Shown one piece after another: positions 1-6,894 of a stretch of 11,015 nucleotides of DNA. Origin of the DNA: Burkholderiaceae bacterium (lineage in GTDB: Bacteria; Pseudomonadota; Gammaproteobacteria; Burkholderiales; Burkholderiaceae_C); contig JAGOBT010000062.1 of the NCBI GenBank assembly GCA_017999135.1, positions 1 to 11,015 on the forward strand, given 5' to 3'. How positions within the stretch are numbered: the first letter of the stretch is position 1; every line of letters begins with the position of its first letter. The position numbers and the translations under genes are program-made. The notes beneath the pieces were generated by a model, which searched no databases, was not told the origin of the DNA, and saw nothing but the letters and a program-made list of their open reading frames with translations.

Positions 1-459
1 CCCCAGAGTGAAGCCCAGCAGTGGCGACACGAAGATGAAGGCCACCACCTTGATCACGCCAGCGGCGATCAGCTTGCTGGTGCCTGCCTTGGCGATGACC
101 GCGCCGACGATGCCGCCGATCAGCGCATGCGAGCTGCTGCTGGGGATGCCATACCACCAGGTGATCACGTTCCAGGTGATGGCGCCGATCAGCGCACCGA
201 ACACCACGTGGTGGTCGATCACACCGGGGTCGGCGATGCCCTTGCCGATGGTGGCCGCCACCGTGAGGTGGAAGACGAAGATGGCCACCACGTTGAAGAA
301 CGCGGCAAACGCCACCGCCTGCTGCGGCTTGAGCACGCCGGTGGAGACGACGGTGGCGATGGAATTGGCCGCGTCGTGGAAGCCGTTCATGAAGTCGAAG
401 GCGATCGCCAGCACGACGAGCAGCGCCACGACCCAGAAGCTGATCTGCAAGGAGTCCAT
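1..459 (-). CDS. pit: Pit-family low-affinity inorganic phosphate permease, N-terminal part (gene runs off left edge)
   Basis: This is the first 153 codons of an inner-membrane phosphate transporter of the PiT family (PF01384), which takes up metal-phosphate by cation symport. The N-terminus is a hydrophobic helix (residues about 6-24). It is followed by the family signature GFHDAANSIATVVST (26-40), with the conserved Asp/Asn pair, then further hydrophobic helices at about 47-70 and 84-100. The second conserved block WWYGIPSSSSHALIGG lies at 101-116. The frame is open to base 1, so the C-terminal half is missing from the window. The ATG lies 18 bp after the stop of the DUF47 gene with only a weak ribosome-binding site, so expression probably depends on that upstream gene. 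DUF47-pit is a widespread bacterial gene pair. The family is certain; the substrate (phosphate rather than sulfate) is inferred from the DUF47 neighbour. Confidence 0.93.
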   Translation of the reverse strand, partial: MDSLQISFWVVALLVVLAIAFDFMNGFHDAANSIATVVSTGVLKPQQAVAFAAFFNVVAIFVFHLTVAATIGKGIADPGVIDHHVVFGALIGAITWNVITWWYGIPSSSSHALIGGIVGAVIAKAGTSKLIAAGVIKVVAFIFVSPLLGFTLG

Positions 460-477
460 GAAAGACTGCCCGGCCGA

Positions 478-1125
478 TCAGGAGTTCTCGAGGACGATGC
501 CCTCAACGATGTTGGCCACGTCCTCGCAGCGGTCGGAGATGCTTTCCAGGTGCTCGTACACCGCCTTCAGCTTGATCAGCTCGCGCACCTCGATGTTGTC
601 GCGGAACAGCTTGCTCATCGCGCTGCGCATCACCCGGTCGGCATCGCTTTCCAGGCGGTCGATCTCCTCGCAGGTCTTCAGCGCCGCCTCGGCCACGCTG
701 GCCTTGCTCAGCTGGGGCAGCAGGCTCACCACATGCTGCACACGCTCGCAGCACTTCACCGAGATCTCACCCAGGCGCAGCACGTCGTCGCTGACGTTCT
801 TCAGGTCGTAGAGCGACATCACTTCGCTGCTGTCCTGCAGCAGGTCGAGGATGTCGTCCATCGCGTTGATCAGGCCGTGGATCTGCTCGCGGTCGATCGG
901 GGTGATGAAGGTCTTGTGCAGCAGGCGGTTCACCTCGGCGGTGATGCGGTCGGCCTGCTTTTCGGCGTGGTCGACCTCGGCGCCGTACTTGGCGCGCAGG
1001 GCCTCGTCGCTGTAGTTCTGCACCATCGACTGGAAGGCACGGGCACCATCGGCAATGTGCTTGCCGTGCTCATTGAACATCTCGAAGAAATTGCCTTCGC
1101 GCGGCAGCAGCTTGCCGAACAGCAT
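478..1125 (-). CDS. DUF47 / PhoU-like phosphate transport accessory protein
   Basis: The product is a 215-residue, entirely helical protein of the DUF47 family (PF01865, TIGR00153-like), related to PhoU. Members accompany Pit permeases and are thought to modulate phosphate uptake. PhoU-type acidic E-x3-D motifs, which bind metal clusters in PhoU, are visible around residues 55-59 (EKQAD), 160-164 (ESDAD) and 191-202 (EHLESISDRCED). The start at 1125 (MLFGKLLPREGNFF) was chosen over an upstream in-frame ATG at 1170 for two reasons. It has a GGAG Shine-Dalgarno about 8 nt upstream, and it gives the usual family length. The gene is 68 bp downstream of folK and 18 bp upstream of pit, so DUF47-pit is a two-gene unit. 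In Sinorhizobium meliloti the equivalent orfA-pit operon is repressed by PhoB. The PHO-like repeats at 1169-1197 suggest related control here. Confidence 0.93.
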   Translation of the reverse strand: MLFGKLLPREGNFFEMFNEHGKHIADGARAFQSMVQNYSDEALRAKYGAEVDHAEKQADRITAEVNRLLHKTFITPIDREQIHGLINAMDDILDLLQDSSEVMSLYDLKNVSDDVLRLGEISVKCCERVQHVVSLLPQLSKASVAEAALKTCEEIDRLESDADRVMRSAMSKLFRDNIEVRELIKLKAVYEHLESISDRCEDVANIVEGIVLENS

Positions 1126-1168
1126 GGGGTGGTCTCCAGGGAGAACAGGCGCAAATCGGCGCCCGAAC

Positions 1169-1197
1169 ATGTCATCAGACCGTCACCAGCCTGTCAC
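1169..1197 (+). promoter_or_regulatory. Candidate PHO box: three 7-bp direct repeats at 11-bp spacing
   Basis: Read on the plus strand, ATGTCAT (1169-1175), CCGTCAC (1180-1186) and CTGTCAC (1191-1197) repeat with exactly 4-bp spacers. This is the 7+4+7 layout of PhoB boxes, whose half-site is CTGTCA(T/C). The matches are 6/7, 6/7 and 7/7. The array starts in the last codons of folK and covers the predicted start site of the DUF47-pit transcript. Its orientation is opposite to that transcript, which fits repression better than classical PhoB activation. PhoB binding is inferred from the motif only. Confidence 0.5.
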
Positions 1198-1709
1198 GAA
1201 GGCATTGTAGGCGGGGGCTCCACCGGCCCCAGCCGCTGCAGGCGCTGGCCGGCGGTGGCGCCCAGGTGCGCGGCCAGCGGTCCCAGGCCTGGCGCGCACA
1301 GGTCGGGCGCCAGTTCCAGCAGCGGCTGCAGGACGAAGGCGCGCAGGTGCAACCGTGGGTGCGGCAGCGTCAGGCGCGGCGTGTGCAACACCAGGTCACC
1401 GATCAGCAGCAGGTCCAGGTCGAGCGTGCGCGGCGCGTTCGGGTACGGCCGCTCGCGGCCGAACCGCTGCTCGATGGCCTGCAGCGCATCCAGCAGCGCC
1501 AGCGGCGCCAGATGGGTGTGCAGCGCCAGCACGGCGTTGAAGAAGTCAGGGCCGGAGGCATCCACCGGCGCGCTGCGGTAGAGCGACGACACCTGCCGCA
1601 CGTTGCAGCCTGGGCACGCCGCCAGGGCCCGCACTGCAGCCCGCAGCGTGGCGGGCGCGTCACCCAGGTTGGCCCCCAGGCCGACATGGCACAGCGCGCC
1701 ACCGGACAT
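1194..1709 (-). CDS. folK: 2-amino-4-hydroxy-6-hydroxymethyldihydropteridine pyrophosphokinase (HPPK)
   Basis: FolK transfers pyrophosphate from ATP to 6-hydroxymethyl-dihydropterin in cytosolic folate synthesis. The 171-residue product shows the whole HPPK pattern: the N-terminal GLGANLGD (10-17), then [17 protein letters not shown] (44-60). The catalytic stretch [20 protein letters not shown] (85-104) carries the basic residues R85, R87 and R94 and the Mg-binding pair D97 and D99. [16 protein letters not shown] follows (115-130). The length is typical (about 160-170). The ATG at 1709 follows the pcnB stop by 32 bp with only an AGG as ribosome-binding site, so folK is probably expressed from the pcnB message. 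A pcnB-folK junction is a common proteobacterial arrangement. The 3' end contains the -10 element and part of the repeats proposed to control DUF47-pit. Confidence 0.97.
   Translation of the reverse strand: MSGGALCHVGLGANLGDAPATLRAAVRALAACPGCNVRQVSSLYRSAPVDASGPDFFNAVLALHTHLAPLALLDALQAIEQRFGRERPYPNAPRTLDLDLLLIGDLVLHTPRLTLPHPRLHLRAFVLQPLLELAPDLCAPGLGPLAAHLGATAGQRLQRLGPVEPPPTMPS
1204..1209 (-). promoter_or_regulatory. Candidate -10 element for DUF47-pit
   Basis: The minus strand reads TACAAT here, within the 3' end of folK and about 80 bp upstream of the DUF47 start codon. No good -35 hexamer is present at 16-18 bp spacing; CTGGGG at 1227-1232 is poor. The expected start site near 1197 would fall at the edge of the PHO-like repeats. 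Confidence 0.35.
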
Positions 1710-1741
1710 GGCCTGCGCGGGGAAGGCGGCCGCCGGCCCGG

Positions 1742-3478
1742 TCAGCCGCCGTCGCCTGCTGGCGCAGCGGGCTCGATGGCTGCACCACCAGCGCCTGCAC
1801 CGCCCGGCTTGCGCCGCCGGCGCCGGCGCTTGCGGGCCGGCGCGCCGCCGGCCGCTTCTTCAGCGCCGTCGCCGCTGGCGTTGGCGCCGGGGTCTTCGGC
1901 GTCCCGGCCGTCATCGGCGTCGCTGTCGGCAGGCGGGCCGTCGCTGTCGCCCGTGGCGGCAGCGCCAGCGGGTGGCTTCGCACCACGCGCGTGGCCCTTG
2001 CGCGGACCGCCGCGCTGGGCTTCGCGCACGGCGGCCAGCAGGGCTTCGCGCTCGTCGTCGCTGCCCATCGAGAAGTCTTCCCACCACTCGGCCAATTCCA
2101 CCGGCGCCTCACCCACGTCGGCACGCAGCCGCAGGAAGTCGAAGCCCGCGCGGAAGCGCGGCTGCTCGATCATCGTCAGCGCGGTGTTGGCCTGCCGGCG
2201 TTCCAGCCGCGGCTGCATCATCCAGATCTCGCGCATGTCGGCGCCCAGCTTGCCGCGGCCGCTGATGTCGCCGATGCGGGCGTCGAACACCGCGTCGATG
2301 GCCTGTTGCAGCGCCGGCGCCGGGTGCTCGCCCGCCGCCTGGTTCTTGCGCCAGCCGGCCAGTACGTCATGCCACAGCAGGCAGGCCAGCAGGAAGCTGG
2401 GCGCCACCGGCTTGCCTTCGCCCACGCGGCGGTCGGTGTCTTGCAGCGCCTGGCGGATGAAGGCCTGCTGGCGGGCGAATTCTTCGGCCGTGCTGCGGCT
2501 TTCGTCGAACACCGCGTCCAGCACCGGGAACACGCCGCGGTGCAGGCCCAGCGCCTTCAACGATTCGACGCTGGCCAGCGCATGGCCGGTCTGCAGCAGC
2601 TTGACCATCTCGTCGAACATGCGCGAGATGGGCACGTTGGCCAGCAGCGGCACCGTCTCGGCGATCGGCGCGGCGGTCTTCTTCTCGAGCGTGAAGCCCA
2701 GCTTGGCCATGAAGCGCACCGCGCGGATGATGCGCACCGGGTCTTCGCGGTAGCGGGTGAGCGGGTCGCCGATCAGGCGCAGCAGCTTCTTCTTCACGTC
2801 GGCCAGGCCGTGGTGGTAATCGACCACCACCTGGCTCTCGGGGTCGTAGTACATCGCGTTGACGGTGAAGTCGCGCCGCGCGGCGTCTTCCACCTGCGGG
2901 CCCCAGACGTTGTCGCGCAGCACCCGGCCGCTGGCGTCCACCGCATGGGCGCTGCCGGCCAGTGCGGCCTTGCTGGTCTTCTCGTTGCCCTCGACCTGCG
3001 TGGCCTCGCTGTTGTCCATGTAGGCGCGGAAGGTCGACACCTCGATCACCTCATGGTCGCGACCGCGGCCGTGGATCACGTGCACGATGCGGAAGCGCCG
3101 GCCGATGATGAAGGCGCGGCGGAACAGCCCCTTCACCTGCTCGGGCGTGGCATTGGTGGCCACGTCGAAGTCCTTCGGCCGCAGGCCCACCAGCAGGTCG
3201 CGCACCGCGCCACCCACCACATAGGCCTCGAAGCCGGCGCGTTGCAGGGTGCGCACCACATTGATGGCCCGGTCGTCGACCAGCTTGGGGTCGATGCCGT
3301 GCGCGCTGACCGGCACCTCCACCCGCGTGCCGGTGGGGATGCCCCCGCTGGGGGCGGCGGCAGGCGCGGCCGCCGAGGCCGGCGCAGCAGGTGCAGCCGG
3401 GGCCCCCGTGGGGGTGTCGGCCGGGGCCGCCGCGGTGGCGCCCTTGCCCAGCAGACGGCTGATGAATTTCTTGATCAT
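1742..3478 (-). CDS. pcnB: Poly(A) polymerase I
   Basis: PcnB adds 3' poly(A) tails to RNAs and marks them for decay; in E. coli it also affects ColE1 copy number through RNA I. The 578-residue product has the class II nucleotidyltransferase core: [10 protein letters not shown] (89-98), catalytic PKDFDVAT with D103 and D105 (101-108), and [13 protein letters not shown] (122-134), the block typical of bacterial poly(A) polymerases rather than CCA-adding enzymes. Next come [12 protein letters not shown] (201-212) and [19 protein letters not shown] (244-262). E. coli PcnB has about 465 residues. The excess is an Ala/Pro linker (about 12-50) after [13 protein letters not shown] and a disordered acidic tail of about 80 residues ending in a seven-residue Lys/Arg run (KRRRRRR). 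Start 3478 overlaps the HAD stop as ATGA. The frame stays open to 3655, but that stretch is HAD coding sequence and lacks PcnB similarity. Confidence 0.96.
   Translation of the reverse strand: MIKKFISRLLGKGATAAAPADTPTGAPAAPAAPASAAAPAAAPSGGIPTGTRVEVPVSAHGIDPKLVDDRAINVVRTLQRAGFEAYVVGGAVRDLLVGLRPKDFDVATNATPEQVKGLFRRAFIIGRRFRIVHVIHGRGRDHEVIEVSTFRAYMDNSEATQVEGNEKTSKAALAGSAHAVDASGRVLRDNVWGPQVEDAARRDFTVNAMYYDPESQVVVDYHHGLADVKKKLLRLIGDPLTRYREDPVRIIRAVRFMAKLGFTLEKKTAAPIAETVPLLANVPISRMFDEMVKLLQTGHALASVESLKALGLHRGVFPVLDAVFDESRSTAEEFARQQAFIRQALQDTDRRVGEGKPVAPSFLLACLLWHDVLAGWRKNQAAGEHPAPALQQAIDAVFDARIGDISGRGKLGADMREIWMMQPRLERRQANTALTMIEQPRFRAGFDFLRLRADVGEAPVELAEWWEDFSMGSDDEREALLAAVREAQRGGPRKGHARGAKPPAGAAATGDSDGPPADSDADDGRDAEDPGANASGDGAEEAAGGAPARKRRRRRRKPGGAGAGGAAIEPAAPAGDGG
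3341..3414. repeat. Two short G/C palindromes inside the PcnB linker
   Basis: CCCCC-GCT-GGGGG (core 3342-3354, extended by one G/C pair to 3341-3355) and CCCCC-GT-GGGGG (3403-3414) are perfect inverted repeats about 50 bp apart. Both lie in the Ala/Pro-rich linker of pcnB, where they encode Gly/Pro-containing peptides on the minus strand. Similar C5-N-G5 palindromes are, to my recollection, scattered through some Comamonadaceae-type genomes. They may therefore be inserted dispersed elements, or simply low-complexity sequence. Confidence 0.5.
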
Positions 3479-4146
3479 GGAAACAACCTCAGGATGCGCC
3501 AGCCGCGCTGCAGGGCGATCGCTTCGAGCGCCGGGCTGGGATTGGTGGCCACCGGTTCGCTCACCAGCTCGAGCAGCGGCAGGTCGTTGGTGGAATCGCT
3601 GTAGAAGATGCTGGCGTCGAAGTCGGACAGCGTGTGTCCCTGTTCGGCCAGCCACTGGTGCACGCGGGCGATCTTGCCCTCGCGGAATGACGGCACGCCG
3701 TCGATGCGGCCGGTGGCGCGGCCCTGCGCGTCGCGCTGCAGGCGCACGGCCAGCAGATGCGGCACGCCCAGGGCATCGGCAATCGGCCGGGTGATGAACT
3801 CGTTGGTGGCGGTGACGATGGCCACCAGGTCACCCGCCTGCTGGTGATGGCGCAGCAGGTCGAAGGCGGGTTGCAGCAGCTGCGGCTGCATCACCTCGGT
3901 GATGAAGCGCCGGCTGGCCGCCGCCTGCTCGGCCAGCGGCCGCGCCCGCCAGGCACCGGTGGTGAAGGCGATGTAGGCGTCGATGTCCAGCGTGCCGGCC
4001 TGGTACTGCGCATAGAAGGCATCGTTGGCGCGGCGGTGGGCCTCGGCATCCACCCAGCCCAGCTGCACCATGAATTCACCGAAGGCATGGTCGCTGTCGC
4101 CGGGAATCAGCGTGCCGTCGAGGTCGAACAAGGCCAGGCGTGTCAT
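3475..4146 (-). CDS. HAD-IB family phosphatase (SerB-like)
   Basis: This is a cytosolic phosphohydrolase of the HAD superfamily, subfamily IB (the phosphoserine phosphatase-like group). All four catalytic motifs are intact in the 223 residues. Motif I is DLDGTL with nucleophile D8 and acid/base D10. Motif II is the Thr in IVTATNEF (110-117). Motif III is K158 in REGKIARV. Motif IV is DSTND with D184 and D188. A helical cap lies between motifs I and II (about 17-90). The ATG overlaps the hda stop (ATGA), and the stop overlaps the pcnB start (ATGA), so translation is coupled at both ends. The substrate cannot be read from the sequence. Phosphoserine, histidinol phosphate and lipid phosphates are all handled by relatives. 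The position between hda and pcnB looks like conserved synteny and gives no clear functional clue. Confidence 0.92.
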   Translation of the reverse strand: MTRLALFDLDGTLIPGDSDHAFGEFMVQLGWVDAEAHRRANDAFYAQYQAGTLDIDAYIAFTTGAWRARPLAEQAAASRRFITEVMQPQLLQPAFDLLRHHQQAGDLVAIVTATNEFITRPIADALGVPHLLAVRLQRDAQGRATGRIDGVPSFREGKIARVHQWLAEQGHTLSDFDASIFYSDSTNDLPLLELVSEPVATNPSPALEAIALQRGWRILRLFP

Positions 4147-4832
4147 GGGGCGGGGGTGGGCGTGTGTTCGGCCATCATCTTCTTGAGCAGGGGCACGGTG
4201 ATGTGGCGCTTCTCGGCCAGCGAGAAGCCGTCGAGCCGGTCGAGCACGGCCATCAGGTGCACCATGTCGCGCTCATGGCGGGTCAGCAGGTAGGCGATCA
4301 CCTCGTCGGGCAGCAGGATGCCGCGGCGGTCGGCCTCGCGGCGCAGGGCGGCGCGGGTCTCGTCCTCGGCCAGCGGCTGCAGCGCGAACACATGGCCCCA
4401 GCCCAGGCGGGTGCGCAGATCGTCGCGCACCGGCAGGTCCACCGGCGGCAGGCGGCCGGCCGCCGCCCACTGCACGCCGTGCGTGCCGGCCTCGACAAAC
4501 AGCGCAAACGCGGCCTGCTGGTGGTCGGCATCCAGCGCCTCGCAGCGGTCGACCAGCACCAGGCTCCAGGCTTCGTCCAGCAGCCAGGGCAACGCGTCGG
4601 CGGCGTCGAACCAGCCGATGCGCTCGCCCTGCGCCTGGTGCTGCCAGGCCAGCGCCCGCAGCAGGCGCGTCTTGCCGCTGCCGGCGCCACCCCACAGGTA
4701 CACCGGCGCGGCCACGCCGGCACCCGGCAGCAGGCCACGCAGGTGGGCCACCGCATGGTCGTTGCGGCCGACCACCAGGGCGTCGAAACCATCCCGGGCG
4801 GGCAGGTGCATGGGCAGCGGCAGTTGCTTCAT
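4143..4832 (-). CDS. hda: Hda, DnaA-related regulator of replication initiation (RIDA)
   Basis: Hda is a DnaA-like AAA+ protein. Bound to the DNA-loaded beta clamp, it stimulates ATP hydrolysis by DnaA and so prevents re-initiation of replication. The 229-residue product starts with the clamp-binding peptide QLPLPM (3-8). It has Walker A GGAGSGKT (48-55) and a Walker B region LVLVDRCEAL with D95. The box VII arginine-finger region DLRTRLGWGHVFALQPL places the finger at R142. A sensor-2 helix RHERDMVHLMAVLDRLD spans about 185-201. It lacks the DnaA DNA-binding domain IV, which separates Hda from DnaA. The start has a purine-rich ribosome-binding site (GAGGGCAGGG) and lies 10 bp after the perM-like stop. 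The Walker B residue after D95 is Arg, where DnaA usually has Asp or Asn; this looks like Hda-type drift. Confidence 0.95.
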   Translation of the reverse strand: MKQLPLPMHLPARDGFDALVVGRNDHAVAHLRGLLPGAGVAAPVYLWGGAGSGKTRLLRALAWQHQAQGERIGWFDAADALPWLLDEAWSLVLVDRCEALDADHQQAAFALFVEAGTHGVQWAAAGRLPPVDLPVRDDLRTRLGWGHVFALQPLAEDETRAALRREADRRGILLPDEVIAYLLTRHERDMVHLMAVLDRLDGFSLAEKRHITVPLLKKMMAEHTPTPAP

Positions 4833-4842
4833 CGCCCTGCCC

Positions 4843-5904
4843 TCACCCGGTGAACAGCTGGCTGCTGCGGTAGGCCACCAGCGCCCGGCGCAAGGCCACC
4901 AGGGCCACCGCGCTGGCCGGCAGCGCCACCAGCACGCCGACGAAGCCGAACAACTGGCCGAAGGCCATCAGCGCAAAGATGACGGCCAGCGGCCCCAGGC
5001 CGATGCGCTCACCCACCAGGCGCGGGGTCAGCACGAAGCTTTCGAGCAACTGGCCCAGGGCGTAGACGGCCGCCACCAGCATCACGCCGCCCAGGCTGGC
5101 GAACTGCAGCAGCGCGGCCAGCAGCGCCAGCGCCAGGCCCAGGCCGAAGCCCACATAGGGAATGGCCACCGCCAGACCGGTGAACACGCCGATCGGCAGC
5201 GCCAGATCAAAACCGACCAGTGCCAGCGCGATGGCGTAGTAAGCCGCCAGCACCACCATCACCAGCAACTGGCCACGCAGGTACTGGCCCAGCACGGCGT
5301 CGCAGTCGCCGAAGAAGCTGCGCACCACATCGCGCGCCCGCGGCGGCACCAGGCCCTGCACCCGCTGCACCAGCTGCGGCCAGTCGATCAGCAGGTAGAA
5401 CAGCACCACCGGCACCAGGATGGCGTTGCCCAGCAGCGACAGCAGCACGCTGCCGCCAATGCGGGCCGAGGCCAGCGCGGCCGACAGCCAGCCGTCCATG
5501 TTGGCGTCCATCAGCTGGGTGAGCCAGGCCTTGATGCTGGCCACATCGAGCGTGAAGTCGACCCCCACACGCGCCAGCAGCGGGTTGACGGTGGCATTCA
5601 ACCGGTCCAGCAGCACCGGCACCTGCGCCTTGAGCAGCGGCAGCTCCTTGGCCATCACGGGCACGATCAGCAGCACCACCGCCACCAGGCCCAGCAGTGC
5701 CAGCCCTTCGACCAGCAACACCGCCAGCACCCGCGGCCAGCGGCGGGCCGCCAGGTGCTCGACCAGCGGGTGCAGCGCATAGGCCAGCACGGCCGCCACC
5801 ACGAACGGCGTGAGCACCGGCGCCAGCGCCCACAGCGCCAGCGCAGCCAGTGCGGCCAGGGCGGTCCAGGTGAGGGTTTGGCGTTGGGCGGGCGACAGGG
5901 TCAT
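4843..5904 (-). CDS. AI-2E/PerM family inner-membrane transporter
   Basis: This is a polytopic membrane protein of the AI-2E family (PF01594; relatives include E. coli PerM, YdiK and TqsA). It has 353 residues, the normal length. Hydrophobic segments lie at about 14-45 (a pair), 58-82, 150-173, 212-230, 237-265, 270-290 and 303-340. A soluble amphipathic stretch lies at about 84-150. The family hallmark GLAVAIPYVGFGLG is at 243-256, followed by LESFVLTPRLVGERIGLGPL (288-307). The start at 5904 (MTLSPAQRQTL) gives the family length. The frame continues upstream to 6063, but that part overlaps the SirB1-like gene and looks non-native. No clear Shine-Dalgarno is seen. What it transports is unknown: AI-2 export is shown only for TqsA. 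It probably leads the hda-HAD-pcnB-folK block. Confidence 0.92.
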   Translation of the reverse strand: MTLSPAQRQTLTWTALAALAALALWALAPVLTPFVVAAVLAYALHPLVEHLAARRWPRVLAVLLVEGLALLGLVAVVLLIVPVMAKELPLLKAQVPVLLDRLNATVNPLLARVGVDFTLDVASIKAWLTQLMDANMDGWLSAALASARIGGSVLLSLLGNAILVPVVLFYLLIDWPQLVQRVQGLVPPRARDVVRSFFGDCDAVLGQYLRGQLLVMVVLAAYYAIALALVGFDLALPIGVFTGLAVAIPYVGFGLGLALALLAALLQFASLGGVMLVAAVYALGQLLESFVLTPRLVGERIGLGPLAVIFALMAFGQLFGFVGVLVALPASAVALVALRRALVAYRSSQLFTG

Positions 5905-5989
5905 CGGCAGTGTTTGCCTGGGCGGCACGTGGGGCGCCGCCTGCGGCCGCAGTGGCCTGCGGTCAAACCCACGATTGTAGGAGCCGGTG
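5905..5989 (-). promoter_or_regulatory. Leader/promoter region of the AI-2E gene block, with -10-like TACAAT and hairpins
   Basis: The minus strand carries TACAAT (5974-5979) about 70 bp before the start codon, with no convincing -35 at normal spacing. Between it and the gene are small perfect inverted repeats: CCGCAG-GCCA-CTGCGG (within 5947-5962), a GGCGGC/GCCGCC pair, and GGCA/TGCC just before the ATG. The hairpins may fold in the leader of the message. Promoter strength and function are guesses. Confidence 0.3.
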
Positions 5990-6856
5990 TCAATGCAGCC
6001 GCGGTGCGCCATGGCGGCGCAGTTCGGCCAGCCGTTCGCGCAGGGCGGCGGCATCGTCGGCATCGGGCCGCGCGGCCAGGTAGGCCGCCAGGTCGTCGGC
6101 GGCCTCGGCCGGGCGGCCGAGTTCGGCCCAGGTCAGGCCGCGGTCGCGCAGTTCTTCCACCGCGTGCGGCAGCAGCAGCACCAGGCGCTGCTGCACCGCC
6201 AGCAGGCGCGGCCAGTCCTCCTGGCTGCGGTGGATCTCCTTCAGGTTGTGCAGCAGCCGCGCCAGGATGTCACGTGGCGGTGCCGCCTGCAGGAACAGGC
6301 CCAGCGGCGTCTCGAAGTCGCCTTCGAGCCCGTGGCGGGCGCGGTAGGGCTGCAGCCGCTCGTCCAGCGCCTCGCGCGACAGCGACCGGCCATTGAACGG
6401 GTCAATCACCACCTCGCCCTGCGGCATGCGCAGCTTGACCAAAAAGTGCCCGGGGAACGACACGCCGTGTGCCTTCAGGCCCAGCTGGCCGGCGATCTCG
6501 ATGTAGATCAGCGCCAGCGTGATCGGAATGCCGCGCCGCGTGGCCAGCACCTCGTGGATGTGGCTGTTGCGGCGGTCGTAGTAGTTGTTCAGGTTGCCGG
6601 CGAAGCCCAGTTCGACGAAGAAGTACTGGTTCAGCGCCCGCAGCCTGCGCAGCGGCGGCGTGTCGGCCGGCAGCCGCGCCTTGAGCTTGCCGGCCAGGCG
6701 GTCGATCTCGCCCAGCACCGCCTGCGGGTCGAGCCCGGGCGTGTCGTCCTGGGCCACGCAGATGGCCGCCTCCAGCAGCGCGAAGCCGGCATCCTCGGCC
6801 ACCAGGCTGCCGAAGTAGGCCAGCCTGGACGGCGCGGCGATCTGCAGATGCTTCAT
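5990..6856 (-). CDS. SirB1 family protein (transglutaminase-like core plus TPR)
   Basis: The 288-residue cytosolic protein belongs to the SirB1 group: a transglutaminase-like core (PF13369 type) followed by a short TPR-like helical region. Recognisable blocks are LNQYFFVELGFAGNLNNYYD (about 75-94), RRNSHIHEVLATRRGIPITL (95-114), and GLKAHGVSFPGHFLVKL with the conserved Gly-His. VVIDPFNGRSLS follows. The C-terminal part (about 200-275) has the Leu/Ala-rich repeats of a TPR. The biochemical role of this family is not established. Paralogues sit near prmC/hemK in many bacteria. The start at 6856 (MKHLQIAAPSRLAYF) was chosen because longer in-frame starts (7009) run into murJ. No Shine-Dalgarno is evident, so re-initiation after murJ is plausible. 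It is 37 bp downstream of murJ on the same strand. Confidence 0.9.
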   Translation of the reverse strand: MKHLQIAAPSRLAYFGSLVAEDAGFALLEAAICVAQDDTPGLDPQAVLGEIDRLAGKLKARLPADTPPLRRLRALNQYFFVELGFAGNLNNYYDRRNSHIHEVLATRRGIPITLALIYIEIAGQLGLKAHGVSFPGHFLVKLRMPQGEVVIDPFNGRSLSREALDERLQPYRARHGLEGDFETPLGLFLQAAPPRDILARLLHNLKEIHRSQEDWPRLLAVQQRLVLLLPHAVEELRDRGLTWAELGRPAEAADDLAAYLAARPDADDAAALRERLAELRRHGAPRLH

Positions 6857-6894
6857 GCGTGCAAGTCTAGGCCCGGCGCAGCCATGTGGCCCAT
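6853..6894 (-). other. Possible 13-residue bridging mini-ORF between murJ and the SirB1-like gene
   Basis: An ATG overlaps the murJ stop codon as TGATG. It opens a frame encoding MGHMAAPGLDLHA and stops at a TGA that overlaps the start codon of the SirB1-like gene as ATGA. The mini-ORF exactly fills the intergenic gap. It could carry ribosomes from murJ to the next gene, which has no visible Shine-Dalgarno. A chance arrangement is quite possible. Confidence 0.2.

Noticed and set aside
3479..3655. N-terminal extension of PcnB to the first ATG of its frame
   Set aside because: It would overlap the HAD gene by 180 bp. [10 protein letters not shown] at 3478 is a typical PcnB start and forms the ATGA overlap.
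5988..5993. Minus-strand TTGACA as -35 for the AI-2E gene block
   Set aside because: It is only 8 bp from the TACAAT at 5974-5979, and the hexamer at the correct 17-bp spacing (GGGTTT) is not a -10.
127..6396. Long plus-strand open frames opposite the minus-strand genes (127-1581, 1266-2753, 1991-3604, 4318-6396)
   Set aside because: They are low-complexity Arg/Ala/His/Gln-rich translations that mirror highly GC-biased genes on the other strand. They have no family motif, and each lies opposite a gene with clear catalytic motifs.
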